DNA of 64,000 nt. Origin: Bacilli bacterium (lineage in GTDB: Bacteria > Bacillota_I > Bacilli_A > RF39 > UBA660). The translations under genes were made by a program, and so were the position numbers. The DNA lies in assembly GCA_017434825.1 (NCBI GenBank), contig JAFSGC010000004.1:1-64000 (forward strand), written 5' to 3'. Below the pieces are notes generated by a model. The model made no database searches. It saw nothing but the letters and a program-made list of their open reading frames with translations, and was not told the DNA's origin. Below are positions 42,834 to 51,173 of the stretch, in pieces (the stretch's first letter is position 1; every line of letters starts with the position of its first letter).

Positions 42834-43405
42834 AGCATAAAGTAATTTTTAGCTAACCAGAATACCACTAAAGCAGTAATAATTAACAATACAATTGTAC
42901 CTATTAATTGAGATTTTTTGCTTGCTTGTTTTATTTCTGGTTCCTTAGTTTGTTGTACAGAATTTTCTGGTGCTACTACAGCTTGAGCTATAGCAGGTTG
43001 TTGTACTTGAGCTACTGGAGCCTCTGAAACCACAGGAGCATCCGGTTCACTAGCCACAGGTGCTGAAACAGGTTCTGCAGGCATCGGTGCAACTACAGGT
43101 TCTACTGGCGCAGCAATTGGTGCAGGTACAGGATCCGAAATCACTGGAGTTTCTACCACCGGTGCCGGAGCTGGTTGTACTGGTGCACTTGGCATAACTG
43201 GTGCTACTGGTTCAGTTACCACTGGAGCTACTGGAATTTCTGTTATCGGAGAACTCGCAGCTACTATAGGTTCTTCTACTTTCTCGCTTAAAATCGGCGT
43301 ATTTATTTCTTGATTTGTATTTTGAAAAGCTGGTGTAACAGGTTCTGCAGCTGCAGATTTCAACGTTGGTAATTCAATTGCTAATTCATTATTGTTTTCT
43401 TCCAT
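42830..43405 (-). CDS. Pro/Ala/Val-rich tail-anchored membrane protein
   Basis: The 191-residue protein starts with an acidic, conserved-looking segment (MEENNNELAIELPTLKSAA). It continues as a low-complexity region of imperfect PVAP/VAPVE-type repeats (about residues 35-145) and ends in a basic linker (KQASKKSQL) and one membrane helix (about 168-187). The positive charges before the helix place the repeat region inside the cell. Such extended Pro-rich cytoplasmic tails may act as a spacer or scaffold. No family recognised. It converges with yolD and overlaps it by four bases. Confidence 0.65.
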   Translation of the reverse strand: MEENNNELAIELPTLKSAAAEPVTPAFQNTNQEINTPILSEKVEEPIVAASSPITEIPVAPVVTEPVAPVMPSAPVQPAPAPVVETPVISDPVPAPIAAPVEPVVAPMPAEPVSAPVASEPDAPVVSEAPVAQVQQPAIAQAVVAPENSVQQTKEPEIKQASKKSQLIGTIVLLIITALVVFWLAKNYFML

Positions 43406-43485
43406 CATAATATCATACCTCTATTATAATTATGTCATAAAAACTAAAATATTCCTAGTCTAAATTTTTAATTTGGATAAATTTA

Positions 43486-43836
43486 TTAATCTCTTGGTTT
43501 AAAAAATAAAGCAACTATAAATGAAAATACTACTGCAGCAACAATGGCTAAAGAACTCTTACATAATAATTCGGTAAATATTCCTAAAACTCCCATTTCT
43601 TCATAACCAACCATCCCGCTTGAAAACAGCATATGACCAAAATTCATAATAAGAATACTTGCACCTGCCCCACACTCTTCTATAAGCCACGGATAAATGC
43701 CTAAGCAAGATAAAACTGCTCCGAGCACAGTGAAAAGCGAAGTAACATGACCTGCAGTTAATTTAGTATTATCAATTATTATTTGACCAATCATACAAAT
43801 AAAACCCGAAAATAAAAATGCATATATATAAATCAT
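43486..43836 (-). CDS. spoVAE: Stage V sporulation protein AE (SpoVAEb type)
   Basis: The 116-residue protein has four membrane helices and the SpoVAC/SpoVAEb signature: FIGMIGQ-like start, DNTKLTAGHVTSLFTVLGAVLSCLG, and GASILIMNFGHMLFSSGMVGYEEMG. With SpoVAC and SpoVAD it belongs to the dipicolinic-acid channel in the spore inner membrane. It overlaps spoVAD by four bases. SpoVAA, AB, AEa and AF are absent. Confidence 0.92.
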   Translation of the reverse strand: MIYIYAFLFSGFICMIGQIIIDNTKLTAGHVTSLFTVLGAVLSCLGIYPWLIEECGAGASILIMNFGHMLFSSGMVGYEEMGVLGIFTELLCKSSLAIVAAVVFSFIVALFFKPRD

Positions 43837-44810
43837 GAAAGCACCTCAATACTGACTGCATGAGATACAGATGGAATTGTTTGATGTTGATTTACTAAAA
43901 CTGGACTATGTAATGAACCAGTCCCTAAAAGCAATATTTTCTTATACTTTTTGGATTTCAATATTTTACAAAAGAAAACTAAAGGAAGACAGCATGGTCC
44001 ACTACCACCAGAGTACATCTCTTGACTATTAAGATAAATTTCACAGCCGGCATCCATAATATTGGTCAGTTTTTCTTTGTAAACGTTTTCATAATATTCT
44101 TTCAAAATATCAAGTCCAACACATCCTAAATCTCCAGTTAAAATTAAATCATAATCTTTTGCCTTCATATTCATGTTAGTTAAATGTTCATTTAAGGTAT
44201 CTGCACAAGCCGGAGCCATTACTGCTCCCATATGATTAACATCATTTATTCCTAAATCAATGACTTTTCCGATAGTTCCTGCAACTATTTTTAAAGATTG
44301 TTTTTCTGTAGTTAAGATAGCACCCACTGCAGATGTTGCTGTAGTAGTGGCAGTACTGGGTTTTGTATTACCATATTCCGTTGGATATCTAAATTGTCTT
44401 TCAGCAGTTAAATTATGTGATGATGTCACACAAATAATATTTTGAGCATTTTTGCTTTCAATTAAATTTCCTGCTAAAAGAAGTTCTTCTACAAATGTTG
44501 CACACGCAGAATAAACTCCAATGTATGGAATCCTAAATTCTTTAGCACTATACGAAGAGATAGAAATTTGATTAATTAAATCTCCTCCAATTAGGTAATC
44601 AAAATTACGATCACACATATTATTGTTATTAATTAGATTTTCAATAACAACTCTTTGCATCTTAATTTCTGCCATTTCGAAAGTTTTACTTTTATAGTAA
44701 TAGTCACTAATACTCATATCAAAATTAGTTAACTTGCTTTCTCTTTCCTTAGGACCAACTAAAGTAAAATAATCTTTAATATATACATTGTTAAATTTTA
44801 AACTAGCCAT
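43833..44810 (-). CDS. spoVAD: Stage V sporulation protein AD
   Basis: SpoVAD has a thiolase-like fold and binds dipicolinic acid during its uptake into the forespore. The 325-residue protein shows GGDLINQISISSYSAKEF, GVYSACATFVEELLLAG (the thiolase-type Cys), VTSSHNLTAERQFRYPTEYG and MYSGGSGPCCLPLV. It overlaps spoVAC by eight bases and spoVAE by four. Confidence 0.95.
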   Translation of the reverse strand: MASLKFNNVYIKDYFTLVGPKERESKLTNFDMSISDYYYKSKTFEMAEIKMQRVVIENLINNNNMCDRNFDYLIGGDLINQISISSYSAKEFRIPYIGVYSACATFVEELLLAGNLIESKNAQNIICVTSSHNLTAERQFRYPTEYGNTKPSTATTTATSAVGAILTTEKQSLKIVAGTIGKVIDLGINDVNHMGAVMAPACADTLNEHLTNMNMKAKDYDLILTGDLGCVGLDILKEYYENVYKEKLTNIMDAGCEIYLNSQEMYSGGSGPCCLPLVFFCKILKSKKYKKILLLGTGSLHSPVLVNQHQTIPSVSHAVSIEVLS

Positions 44811-45240
44811 TGCACACCGCCATTAATAAACATAAAAAGAATGCTGATATTATTCCAAATAAAATTACTGAACCTGCGAGTTTAAAGAAATTAGACCCCA
44901 GTCCCGTAATTAATCCATCAGTTTTATACTCTAATGCTGCACTTGTAACACTATGAGCAAATCCCGTAGTAGGAACAATAAGACCACACTTTCCCTTTTT
45001 TACCCAATCATCAAAAAAGCCAAAACCAGTTAATATTGAAGCAGTTGCTATCATCGTTAAACAAACTACTGATAAACTCATTACTTTGGATAGCCCAAAA
45101 GACTTCATATAAATAAAACTTAAAAATTCTGATACTACCGCTAAAGAGCCTCCGACAACGAAGGCTATAAAGGCATTTAAGCATCTACTTTCTTTTGGTT
45201 TCTTTTTTGCAACTAATTGTTTATATTCCTCTTTATCCAT
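44803..45240 (-). CDS. spoVAC: Stage V sporulation protein AC
   Basis: SpoVAC is the membrane component of the SpoVA channel, mechanosensitive in Bacillus. The 145-residue protein has a basic N-terminus (KKKPKESRCLNAFIAFVVGG), four helices and the TGFGFFDDWVKKGKCGLIVPTTGFAHSV signature. I start at the ATG at 45240 behind GGTGA. It follows the sigma-factor gene by 43 bases, as in the classical spoIIA-spoVA neighbourhood. Confidence 0.93.
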   Translation of the reverse strand: MDKEEYKQLVAKKKPKESRCLNAFIAFVVGGSLAVVSEFLSFIYMKSFGLSKVMSLSVVCLTMIATASILTGFGFFDDWVKKGKCGLIVPTTGFAHSVTSAALEYKTDGLITGLGSNFFKLAGSVILFGIISAFFLCLLMAVCNG

Positions 45241-45283
45241 ATATTTCACCAATATTATTATTGGTAAAGATTATCAAAATATA

Positions 45284-45922
45284 CTATAGAGACATAAATT
45301 GTTGCATCTTACTAAGTCCCTTTTTTTCATATCTTGAGACCATAACTTGAGTCATAGCTAACTTTTTAGCAACTTCACTTTGAGTCATATCTTCATAGTA
45401 TCTTGCTTTGATTATTTCTTTTTCATCTTTTGAAAGCATTTCTAATCCTTCGGATAATAAGATTTGATCATCAACTTTTACTTTTTCATCGACTTTGATA
45501 GTTTCATAAAATGGCATATCAGCTTCAGCATCTAGTGACATAATTTCTTTTCCTGCCATAATCGCTTCATTAATTTGTGTCTCTGGTATTTCTAAAAATG
45601 AAGCTATTTCACTATTACTAGGAACCCGGTTATATCTTTGTGCCAATGCAAATCTAGTTTTTTCAATCATTCTATATAATTTTAAAATATCTTTATTAAT
45701 TTTCATTGTTCGATTATTAACAAGCATGTACATTTCCCCATAAATATATTCATATGCATAGGTTGAAAACTTTGTAGTTCCATTATCTTTATAATTTTTA
45801 TAAGCTTTTAATAATCCTAAAACGCCCGCTTGAAATAAATCATCTGTTTCAACACCATAAAACTTACTAGCTATTTTATAAATTAAATTTGTGTTGCCCC
45901 TTATTATATCTTCGATTGTCAT
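45284..45922 (-). CDS. sigF: Sporulation sigma factor, SigF/SigG type
   Basis: A 212-residue sigma-70 factor without region 1. Region 2 is visible (DDLFQAGVLGLLKAYKNYKDNGTTKFSTYAYEYIYGEM), with a weaker region 2.4. Region 3 includes RVPSNSEIASFL and region 4 MTQSEVAKKLAMTQVMVSRYEKK, which is nearly the SigF/SigG helix-turn-helix. Position between a spoIIAA-like gene and spoVAC points to sigma-F, the first forespore-specific sigma factor. The anti-sigma kinase SpoIIAB, normally encoded between spoIIAA and sigF, is absent: only three bases separate the two genes. Confidence 0.85.
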   Translation of the reverse strand: MTIEDIIRGNTNLIYKIASKFYGVETDDLFQAGVLGLLKAYKNYKDNGTTKFSTYAYEYIYGEMYMLVNNRTMKINKDILKLYRMIEKTRFALAQRYNRVPSNSEIASFLEIPETQINEAIMAGKEIMSLDAEADMPFYETIKVDEKVKVDDQILLSEGLEMLSKDEKEIIKARYYEDMTQSEVAKKLAMTQVMVSRYEKKGLSKMQQFMSL

Positions 45923-45925
45923 ATA

Positions 45926-46258
45926 TTAAACCTCGATCACCTTAAACGCGGATAATTCTGTTTCTGTTTTTTTAATATGTAATTTGTGAATTTTTTTACT
46001 TAATGATTTATTTACTTCACACAAATATATTAATCCTTTATTAGTTTTAATAGCATACTTAGTATTTAAAATTGCATCAATTCCTTCTTCATCAATATCA
46101 TGTAAATTATATAAATTATAAACCAAGTATTTAATTTTATGTTTTAGTAAGACTGGTACTAAGTAATTATTTATTTTATACGTAGTAGTTCGATTTAATT
46201 TTCCATCTAGTCTTACAAACAGTATTCCTCGACTATATTCTAAATCCATCTTTAGCAT
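45926..46258 (-). CDS. spoIIAA: SpoIIAA-like STAS protein with Glu-Glu at the phosphorylation site
   Basis: The 110-residue STAS-domain protein aligns with SpoIIAA along its length (GILFVRLDGKLNRTT; YLVYNLYNLHDIDEEGIDAIL). Bacillus SpoIIAA has D-S-S-G with Ser58 as the residue phosphorylated by SpoIIAB; here residues 56-59 read D-E-E-G. It cannot be phosphorylated there and mimics the phosphorylated, inactive state. The gene precedes sigF directly. I start at the ATG at 46258 behind AAGGTGA. It may keep a structural role or bind a divergent partner elsewhere. Confidence 0.75.
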   Translation of the reverse strand: MLKMDLEYSRGILFVRLDGKLNRTTTYKINNYLVPVLLKHKIKYLVYNLYNLHDIDEEGIDAILNTKYAIKTNKGLIYLCEVNKSLSKKIHKLHIKKTETELSAFKVIEV

Positions 46259-46346
46259 ATAAATCACCTTTTCTCTACTTAAATATAGAACTTTTTTATT
46301 AAACTTTAAACAACTTCGACAAAACTAGCTAAAAGTTTTGCAAATA

Positions 46347-46380
46347 AAAAATAATATTAGGGTAAAACTAATATTATTTT
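46347..46380 (-). terminator. Terminator of trkA-trkH
   Basis: AATAATATTAG/CTAATATTATT hairpin overlapping the trkH stop, followed by T residues on the minus strand. Confidence 0.75.
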
Positions 46381-47789
46381 TTTAAATCACTAAATAAAAC
46401 TAATAAAGGAAAGATCTCTAATCGCCCTAAGAGCATTCCGATTGTCATAACAATTGTAGAGATATCATTAAAAATTGAAAAATTACTTATTTCAAAACAC
46501 ATACTAGTATTACCAAATGTTGCAAATACCGCGTTAATAGTTTGGGATAAAGTAACATTATCAAAGCTAACAATTCCCATTATAATTACTATAAAAAAGG
46601 CATATAAGAACAAAAATGTACATGTACTATTAACAGTTTCTTCATCAACCTTTTTTCCTTCGAATGTAATAGTATGAACACTATTTGGATGAATTACTTT
46701 AAGTAAGTCTCTTTTGATTTTTTTCAAGCAAATGATAAGTCTTGATATTTTAAATCCTCCACATGTGCTTCCTGCACAAGCACTAACTAACATTAGGCAA
46801 AGAAATAAAATTCTACAGGAAGTTGGGTATATATTAATATCTCCGATGCTAAAACCAGTACTTGTCATAATAGCTCCGACATGGAAAAATGATGATGTTA
46901 TAGCATTAGACATAGAACTAAACATTTGATATGTATTTAATAAAATCATTAATACTGATAATATATAGATGCTAACATACACTCTTAGTTCTTCACTTTT
47001 TAATGCTGTTTTTGCATCTTTCATTAATATTAAAAAGTAAATATTAAAGTTAACGCCAAATAAGAACATAAAAATCGCAATCACTATTTGATTATATGTG
47101 CCATATGTAGCTATGCTACTATTAAGAATTGAAAAACCACCAGTTGCTGCAGTAGACATTGATATTACTAAACTTTCGAAAAAACTCATTTTTCCAATTA
47201 GTAAAAGAACAAATTCAGTCAATGTTAAACCTATATAAATACTATATAAGTATAATAATGTTTTTTTGATACTTGGAACTAATTTTGCTACACTCGGCCC
47301 TGCCATTTCTGCTTTTAATACATGCATTGATTTATCATTTTTAGAAAGAGGAATTATGGCCATAACAAAGGCTAAAACTCCCATTCCTCCAATAAAATGA
47401 GAATAACTCCGCCAAAAAAGAATACTTTTATTTAAGTTTTCAACATCAGTGAAAACTGATGCACCCGTAGTGGTAAGCCCTGATACCGATTCAAATAAAC
47501 TATCGATAAATGAAGCATCTCCATTAATCCAAAATGGAAGTGCCCCCAAAAGGCTTATAAATATCCATGATAAAGATACTATAATAAAACCATCTTTAGC
47601 ATAAATGCTCCCTTTTTCATTTTTTAATAAATTAAGAAATATTCCACTCAACAAACTTAACAACAAAGGGATTATAAAAGGGATTGGATTTTCTTTATAT
47701 ACCATAGTAATAATAATTGGAGCAAGTAGTAAAAACGCAAAAACAATTAATACTTTACCTACATATTTATAAATAATTTTATTTTTCAT
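46374..47789 (-). CDS. Potassium uptake protein TrkH/KtrB family
   Basis: The 471-residue channel protein carries the TrkH family's repeated M1-P-M2 units; selectivity-filter segments are TTTGASVFTDVENLNKSILFWRS, AATGGFSILN, TSTGFSIGDINI and a last one near FATFGNTSM. It imports K+ together with the cytoplasmic TrkA ring encoded just upstream (three-base gap). TrkH-type rather than KtrB is suggested by the length and the two-RCK partner. Confidence 0.93.
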   Translation of the reverse strand: MKNKIIYKYVGKVLIVFAFLLLAPIIITMVYKENPIPFIIPLLLSLLSGIFLNLLKNEKGSIYAKDGFIIVSLSWIFISLLGALPFWINGDASFIDSLFESVSGLTTTGASVFTDVENLNKSILFWRSYSHFIGGMGVLAFVMAIIPLSKNDKSMHVLKAEMAGPSVAKLVPSIKKTLLYLYSIYIGLTLTEFVLLLIGKMSFFESLVISMSTAATGGFSILNSSIATYGTYNQIVIAIFMFLFGVNFNIYFLILMKDAKTALKSEELRVYVSIYILSVLMILLNTYQMFSSMSNAITSSFFHVGAIMTSTGFSIGDINIYPTSCRILFLCLMLVSACAGSTCGGFKISRLIICLKKIKRDLLKVIHPNSVHTITFEGKKVDEETVNSTCTFLFLYAFFIVIIMGIVSFDNVTLSQTINAVFATFGNTSMCFEISNFSIFNDISTIVMTIGMLLGRLEIFPLLVLFSDLKK

Positions 47790-47792
47790 TGG

Positions 47793-49148
47793 CTACTCCA
47801 GCATATCATTGATGCTTACTACTTCATTGGTTCCATCAATTAAAACAATAATATCATGAGGTTTAATTACTTCATTTCCTTCGGGATAAATGATTTGCTT
47901 ATCACGCATAATTGCTACAATTAAAATATTTTCTTTAATATGCATATCTCTAATTTTTTTGTTAGCACCATTAAAGTCATCCAGAATTCTAAACTCCAGC
48001 ATTTCCAAAATATCATCATCAAATTTATATACAGCTTCACAACTACTTTTATGACTATTTTGCATAGCTCTTACATATTGAACGATATGATTCGATGCAA
48101 TTCTATGTGGAGTAATTACAGTATCAATGTTGGCTTTATCTGTAACTCCTTCTAAATCAATATGATTTATTTTAGTTATAATTTTAGGCACATTATTTAA
48201 TGAAGCAAACATTGAGTATACTATATTTTCTTCATCTATACTGGTTAATGCCACAAAAGCATCGCATGTATTAATTCCTTCCTCATATAAAACATTTTGA
48301 TCAGAAACATCGCCATTTATAATTAATGCTTTTGGAAGTCTTTCACTTAACTCATGGCATTGATCTAAATTCATTTCAATTATTTTAACTTGCATCCCTA
48401 ATGCAATTAATTCTTCTGCAAGATAAACGGCAGTCTTAGAACCTCCTGTAATAATAACCTTTTTAGTTTTTTGAGTAATCATATCAGCAAACTGCAATAA
48501 TTTATTTATATTCTCAAATGTTCCAGCAACATATATTTTATCATTAGTCTCTAGTTTAGTTTTTCCTTTAGGAATTATTATTTGACCATCTCTATCTATT
48601 GCACATACAATAATATTAAAACTATGTTTTTTAGTAAATGAACTTAAGTTTATTCCATCTAAAGGACTATTTTCTTTAACTTTTAAAGTTACCATTTGCA
48701 TTCTTCCTTTAAAAAATGATGTTGCCTCTAACGCACTTGGAATACTTAAAGAACGAGCAATATGTGAGGCAGTTTCTTTTTCTGGATTAATTACCATTGA
48801 TAATCCCAATTCATATTTTAAAAGATTGACTGCTCCAGAATATTCCGGATTTCTAATTCTAGCAATAGTTTGTTTTACACCAAGTTTTTTACCTAATAAA
48901 CAGCATATAACATTTTTCTCATCTTGGTCCATAACAGAAATTAACAAATCTGCATTCGCTACTCCAGATTCTTGTAATACATTAAAATCTAAAGCATTCC
49001 CCGTTATATAATTTATATCAACATTATTAATTAAATCTTGAGAGTTAGAAAAATTTTGATCAATTAAAGTTATTTCTTGTTTGTCTTCAGCCAAGCTTCT
49101 TGCCAAATAATCTCCGAGTTTTCCAACTCCTGCAATAATTATCTTCAT
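47793..49148 (-). CDS. trkA: Trk system potassium uptake protein TrkA
   Basis: TrkA is the NAD(H)/nucleotide-binding gating subunit of the Trk channel. It has two tandem RCK units: KIIIAGVGKLGDYLARSLAEDK at residue 2 and KKVIITGGSKTAVYLAEELIALG near 228, each followed by a TrkA_C domain (KENSPLDGINLSSF; RILDDFNGANKKIRDM). The second glycine motif is less canonical. Length 451 is typical. Coupled with trkH. Confidence 0.95.
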   Translation of the reverse strand: MKIIIAGVGKLGDYLARSLAEDKQEITLIDQNFSNSQDLINNVDINYITGNALDFNVLQESGVANADLLISVMDQDEKNVICCLLGKKLGVKQTIARIRNPEYSGAVNLLKYELGLSMVINPEKETASHIARSLSIPSALEATSFFKGRMQMVTLKVKENSPLDGINLSSFTKKHSFNIIVCAIDRDGQIIIPKGKTKLETNDKIYVAGTFENINKLLQFADMITQKTKKVIITGGSKTAVYLAEELIALGMQVKIIEMNLDQCHELSERLPKALIINGDVSDQNVLYEEGINTCDAFVALTSIDEENIVYSMFASLNNVPKIITKINHIDLEGVTDKANIDTVITPHRIASNHIVQYVRAMQNSHKSSCEAVYKFDDDILEMLEFRILDDFNGANKKIRDMHIKENILIVAIMRDKQIIYPEGNEVIKPHDIIVLIDGTNEVVSINDMLE

Positions 49149-49202
49149 ATGTCTACCTCTTTACTATTCTAACTATTTAAGTTTACCATATTAAAGTGCA
49201 CA

Positions 49203-49230
49203 AAAAAAGGAAAAATAAATTTCCTTTTAG
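49203..49230 (-). terminator. Terminator of the fabG-like gene
   Basis: AAAAGGAAA/TTTCCTTTT hairpin followed by T residues on the minus strand. Confidence 0.75.
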
Positions 49231-49231
49231 A

Positions 49232-49972
49232 TTAATTTCTAGCAGCACCATCAACACTTAGAATTTCGCCCGTTATATAACTAGCTAAATCACTAGCTAA
49301 GAACAACATTGCATTGGCAATATCCTGAGGAGTTCCAATTCTACCAAGTGGGATACTCTTAATTAATGGTTCAATCATTTCTTTTGGTAATGCCGCTACC
49401 ATTTCTGTTTCAGTAATCCCTGGAGCTACAGCATTAACTCTAATTCCTTTTGGTGCGAGTTCACGAGCTAGTGACTTTGTCATTCCATTAACTGCAAATT
49501 TGCTCGCAGGATACATAACGCCACTTGGTTGACCATAAATACTAACCATTGAACTAGTATTAATAATTACACCTTTGGTTTTTTCTAAATATGGTACAGC
49601 TACTTTGGATACCACAAATACTGATTTTATATTCAAATTAGAAATTTTATCATATTCTTCTTCAGTATAATTTGTAAGTGGTGTACTCGAAGACATTCCA
49701 GCATTATTTACCACAATATCTACCTTTTTAAATTCTTTATTTACGTTTTTAAAAACTTCCTCTACTTCTGATTCTTTATATAAGCAGGGATGAAAACCTA
49801 TTACTTCATAAGATTCATTTTCTTTTTTTAATTCTTCTAATGCTTTATTTACAGTTTCTTCTTTACTTCCTAAAAGAGCTACTTTAGCACCATTTTTTAA
49901 GAATGTACGAACGATTTCTAAACCTATTCCTCTCGTTCCTCCTGTAACTATTGCAACTTTATCCTTTAACAT
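49232..49972 (-). CDS. SDR-family oxidoreductase, FabG-like
   Basis: The 246-residue short-chain dehydrogenase has the Rossmann motif GGTRGIGLEIV (residues 11-21), NNAGMSS, the catalytic Ser in INTSSMVSIYG, the YPASK Tyr/Lys pair, and VNAVAPGITETEM. It resembles 3-oxoacyl-ACP reductase FabG, but it stands alone, with no other fatty-acid genes nearby, so another carbonyl substrate is possible. It has a strong promoter and AGGAGG ribosome site. Confidence 0.9.
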   Translation of the reverse strand: MLKDKVAIVTGGTRGIGLEIVRTFLKNGAKVALLGSKEETVNKALEELKKENESYEVIGFHPCLYKESEVEEVFKNVNKEFKKVDIVVNNAGMSSSTPLTNYTEEEYDKISNLNIKSVFVVSKVAVPYLEKTKGVIINTSSMVSIYGQPSGVMYPASKFAVNGMTKSLARELAPKGIRVNAVAPGITETEMVAALPKEMIEPLIKSIPLGRIGTPQDIANAMLFLASDLASYITGEILSVDGAARN

Positions 49973-49996
49973 TTTAATACCTCCTACTATAGCTCT

Positions 49997-50025
49997 ATTA
50001 TAAAATATCAGGTTTATTTTTGCAA
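49997..50025 (-). promoter_or_regulatory. Promoter of the fabG-like gene
   Basis: Minus strand TTGCAA (50020-50025), 17-base spacer, TATAAT (49997-50002). Confidence 0.7.
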
Positions 50026-50048
50026 TTTGTCTTAACGAATCTTTGACA

Positions 50049-51017
50049 TTATAAAACTTTTAAATCTCTAAGTTCTCTTAGTGTTTTTTCTTCCCAGCTT
50101 GAAGCTTGAACTTCCGCTATATGAGTTTTACCTAATATAAGCATTAAAACTCGAGATTGACCAATACCACCACCAATTGTATACGGCAATTCCTTTTGAA
50201 GAATTTTTTGATGATATGGAAGTGTTATTCTATCTAGTTTATCTGATTTTTCTAATTGCGTTTTTAAAGATTTTTCATCAACACGAATTCCCATCGAAGA
50301 AATTTCAACAGCTTTATCAAGATGCTTATCATATACTAATAAGTCACCATCTAATGACCAATCATCATAATCTGGGCTTCTTAAATCATGAACTTTTCCG
50401 GATTTTAATTTGTCACCAATTCCAATAATAAATACAGCTTTCTTTTCTTTGGTAATTATTTCTTCACGTTCTTTAGCACTAATATCCGGATATAAATCTT
50501 CGAGTTCTTGACTAGTTATGAACGTAATTGTTTTTGGTAAATCCAATGATAAAAATGGATATTTTTGTTTCATAAGAATCGTAGTTTGACGAAGAGCTTT
50601 ATAAATACTTCTTACAGTTTCTTTTAGATAAGAGATTGTTCTATCTTCTTTAGAAATTACTTTTTCCCAATCCCATTGTTCAACATATAATGAATGAATA
50701 TCATCTACTTCTTCATCTTTACGAATTGCTTTCATATCAGTATATAATCCTGTATGCATTGGAAATACGTACTTTCCTAAAGCCTCTCTTTTCCATTTAG
50801 CAAGCGAGTGAACTATTTCAAATTCTTCTTCGCCTTTAGTAAAACCTACAGCTTTTTCTACACCTGTTAAACCATCTTGTAATCCCGATGATGTTTTAAC
50901 AAATAATGGGCTTCCAACTTTAGTAAGTCCTAATCTTTTTTCAATTTGACTTTCAAAGCATTTTTTTACTTCTGAAATCATTGTTATTGTTTCTAAATAT
51001 GTTAATTCTTTTTTCAT
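50049..51017 (-). CDS. asnA: Aspartate-ammonia ligase AsnA
   Basis: AsnA makes asparagine from aspartate, ammonia and ATP; it is related to class II aspartyl/asparaginyl-tRNA synthetases. The 322-residue protein shows RLGLTKVGSPLFVKTSSGLQDGL, VHSLAKWKREALG, SLYVEQWDWEKVI, DDWSLDGDLLVYD, SSMGIRVDE and the class-II-like end IGGGIGQSRVLMLIL. It is the last gene of a T-box operon behind an unknown gene; a micro-frame and a hairpin lie between the two. Confidence 0.96.
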   Translation of the reverse strand: MKKELTYLETITMISEVKKCFESQIEKRLGLTKVGSPLFVKTSSGLQDGLTGVEKAVGFTKGEEEFEIVHSLAKWKREALGKYVFPMHTGLYTDMKAIRKDEEVDDIHSLYVEQWDWEKVISKEDRTISYLKETVRSIYKALRQTTILMKQKYPFLSLDLPKTITFITSQELEDLYPDISAKEREEIITKEKKAVFIIGIGDKLKSGKVHDLRSPDYDDWSLDGDLLVYDKHLDKAVEISSMGIRVDEKSLKTQLEKSDKLDRITLPYHQKILQKELPYTIGGGIGQSRVLMLILGKTHIAEVQASSWEEKTLRELRDLKVL

Positions 51018-51095
51018 TTTATTTCCCTCTTTCTTTATTTTTTTATAAATTAAGATATTTTGTAGGATATATCTATTTTTTGTTTTTATTTTTAT

Positions 51096-51135
51096 ACATA
51101 AAATAGATATTAAAATGAAATTATCTATTTTATGT
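51096..51135 (-). repeat. 14-bp inverted repeat upstream of asnA
   Basis: ACATAAAATAGATA (51096-51109) and TATCTATTTTATGT (51122-51135) form a perfect 14-bp stem with a 12-base loop in the gap before asnA. No T run follows, so it is not an ordinary terminator. Two further partial AATAGATA copies lie near 51065 and 51140. Confidence 0.75.
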
Positions 51136-51161
51136 TATCTATTATTATCTTCTTCAGACAT
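51135..51161 (-). CDS. Possible eight-residue leader peptide MSEEDNNR
   Basis: An ATG at 51161 with AGGAAGTG upstream opens a frame of eight codons, two of them Asn (AAT AAT), and its stop codon touches the 14-bp hairpin before asnA. It follows the unknown first gene of the operon by 12 bases. A ribosome on it would reach into the hairpin's first arm. It may be a regulatory leader or simply chance. Confidence 0.35.
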   Translation of the reverse strand: MSEEDNNR

Positions 51162-51173
51162 AATTTTCACTTC

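Noticed and set aside
42990-43300. Short repeated DNA units resembling a CRISPR or tandem array
   Set aside because: The repetition is due to Pro/Ala/Val codons in an open frame; no constant repeats or unique spacers.
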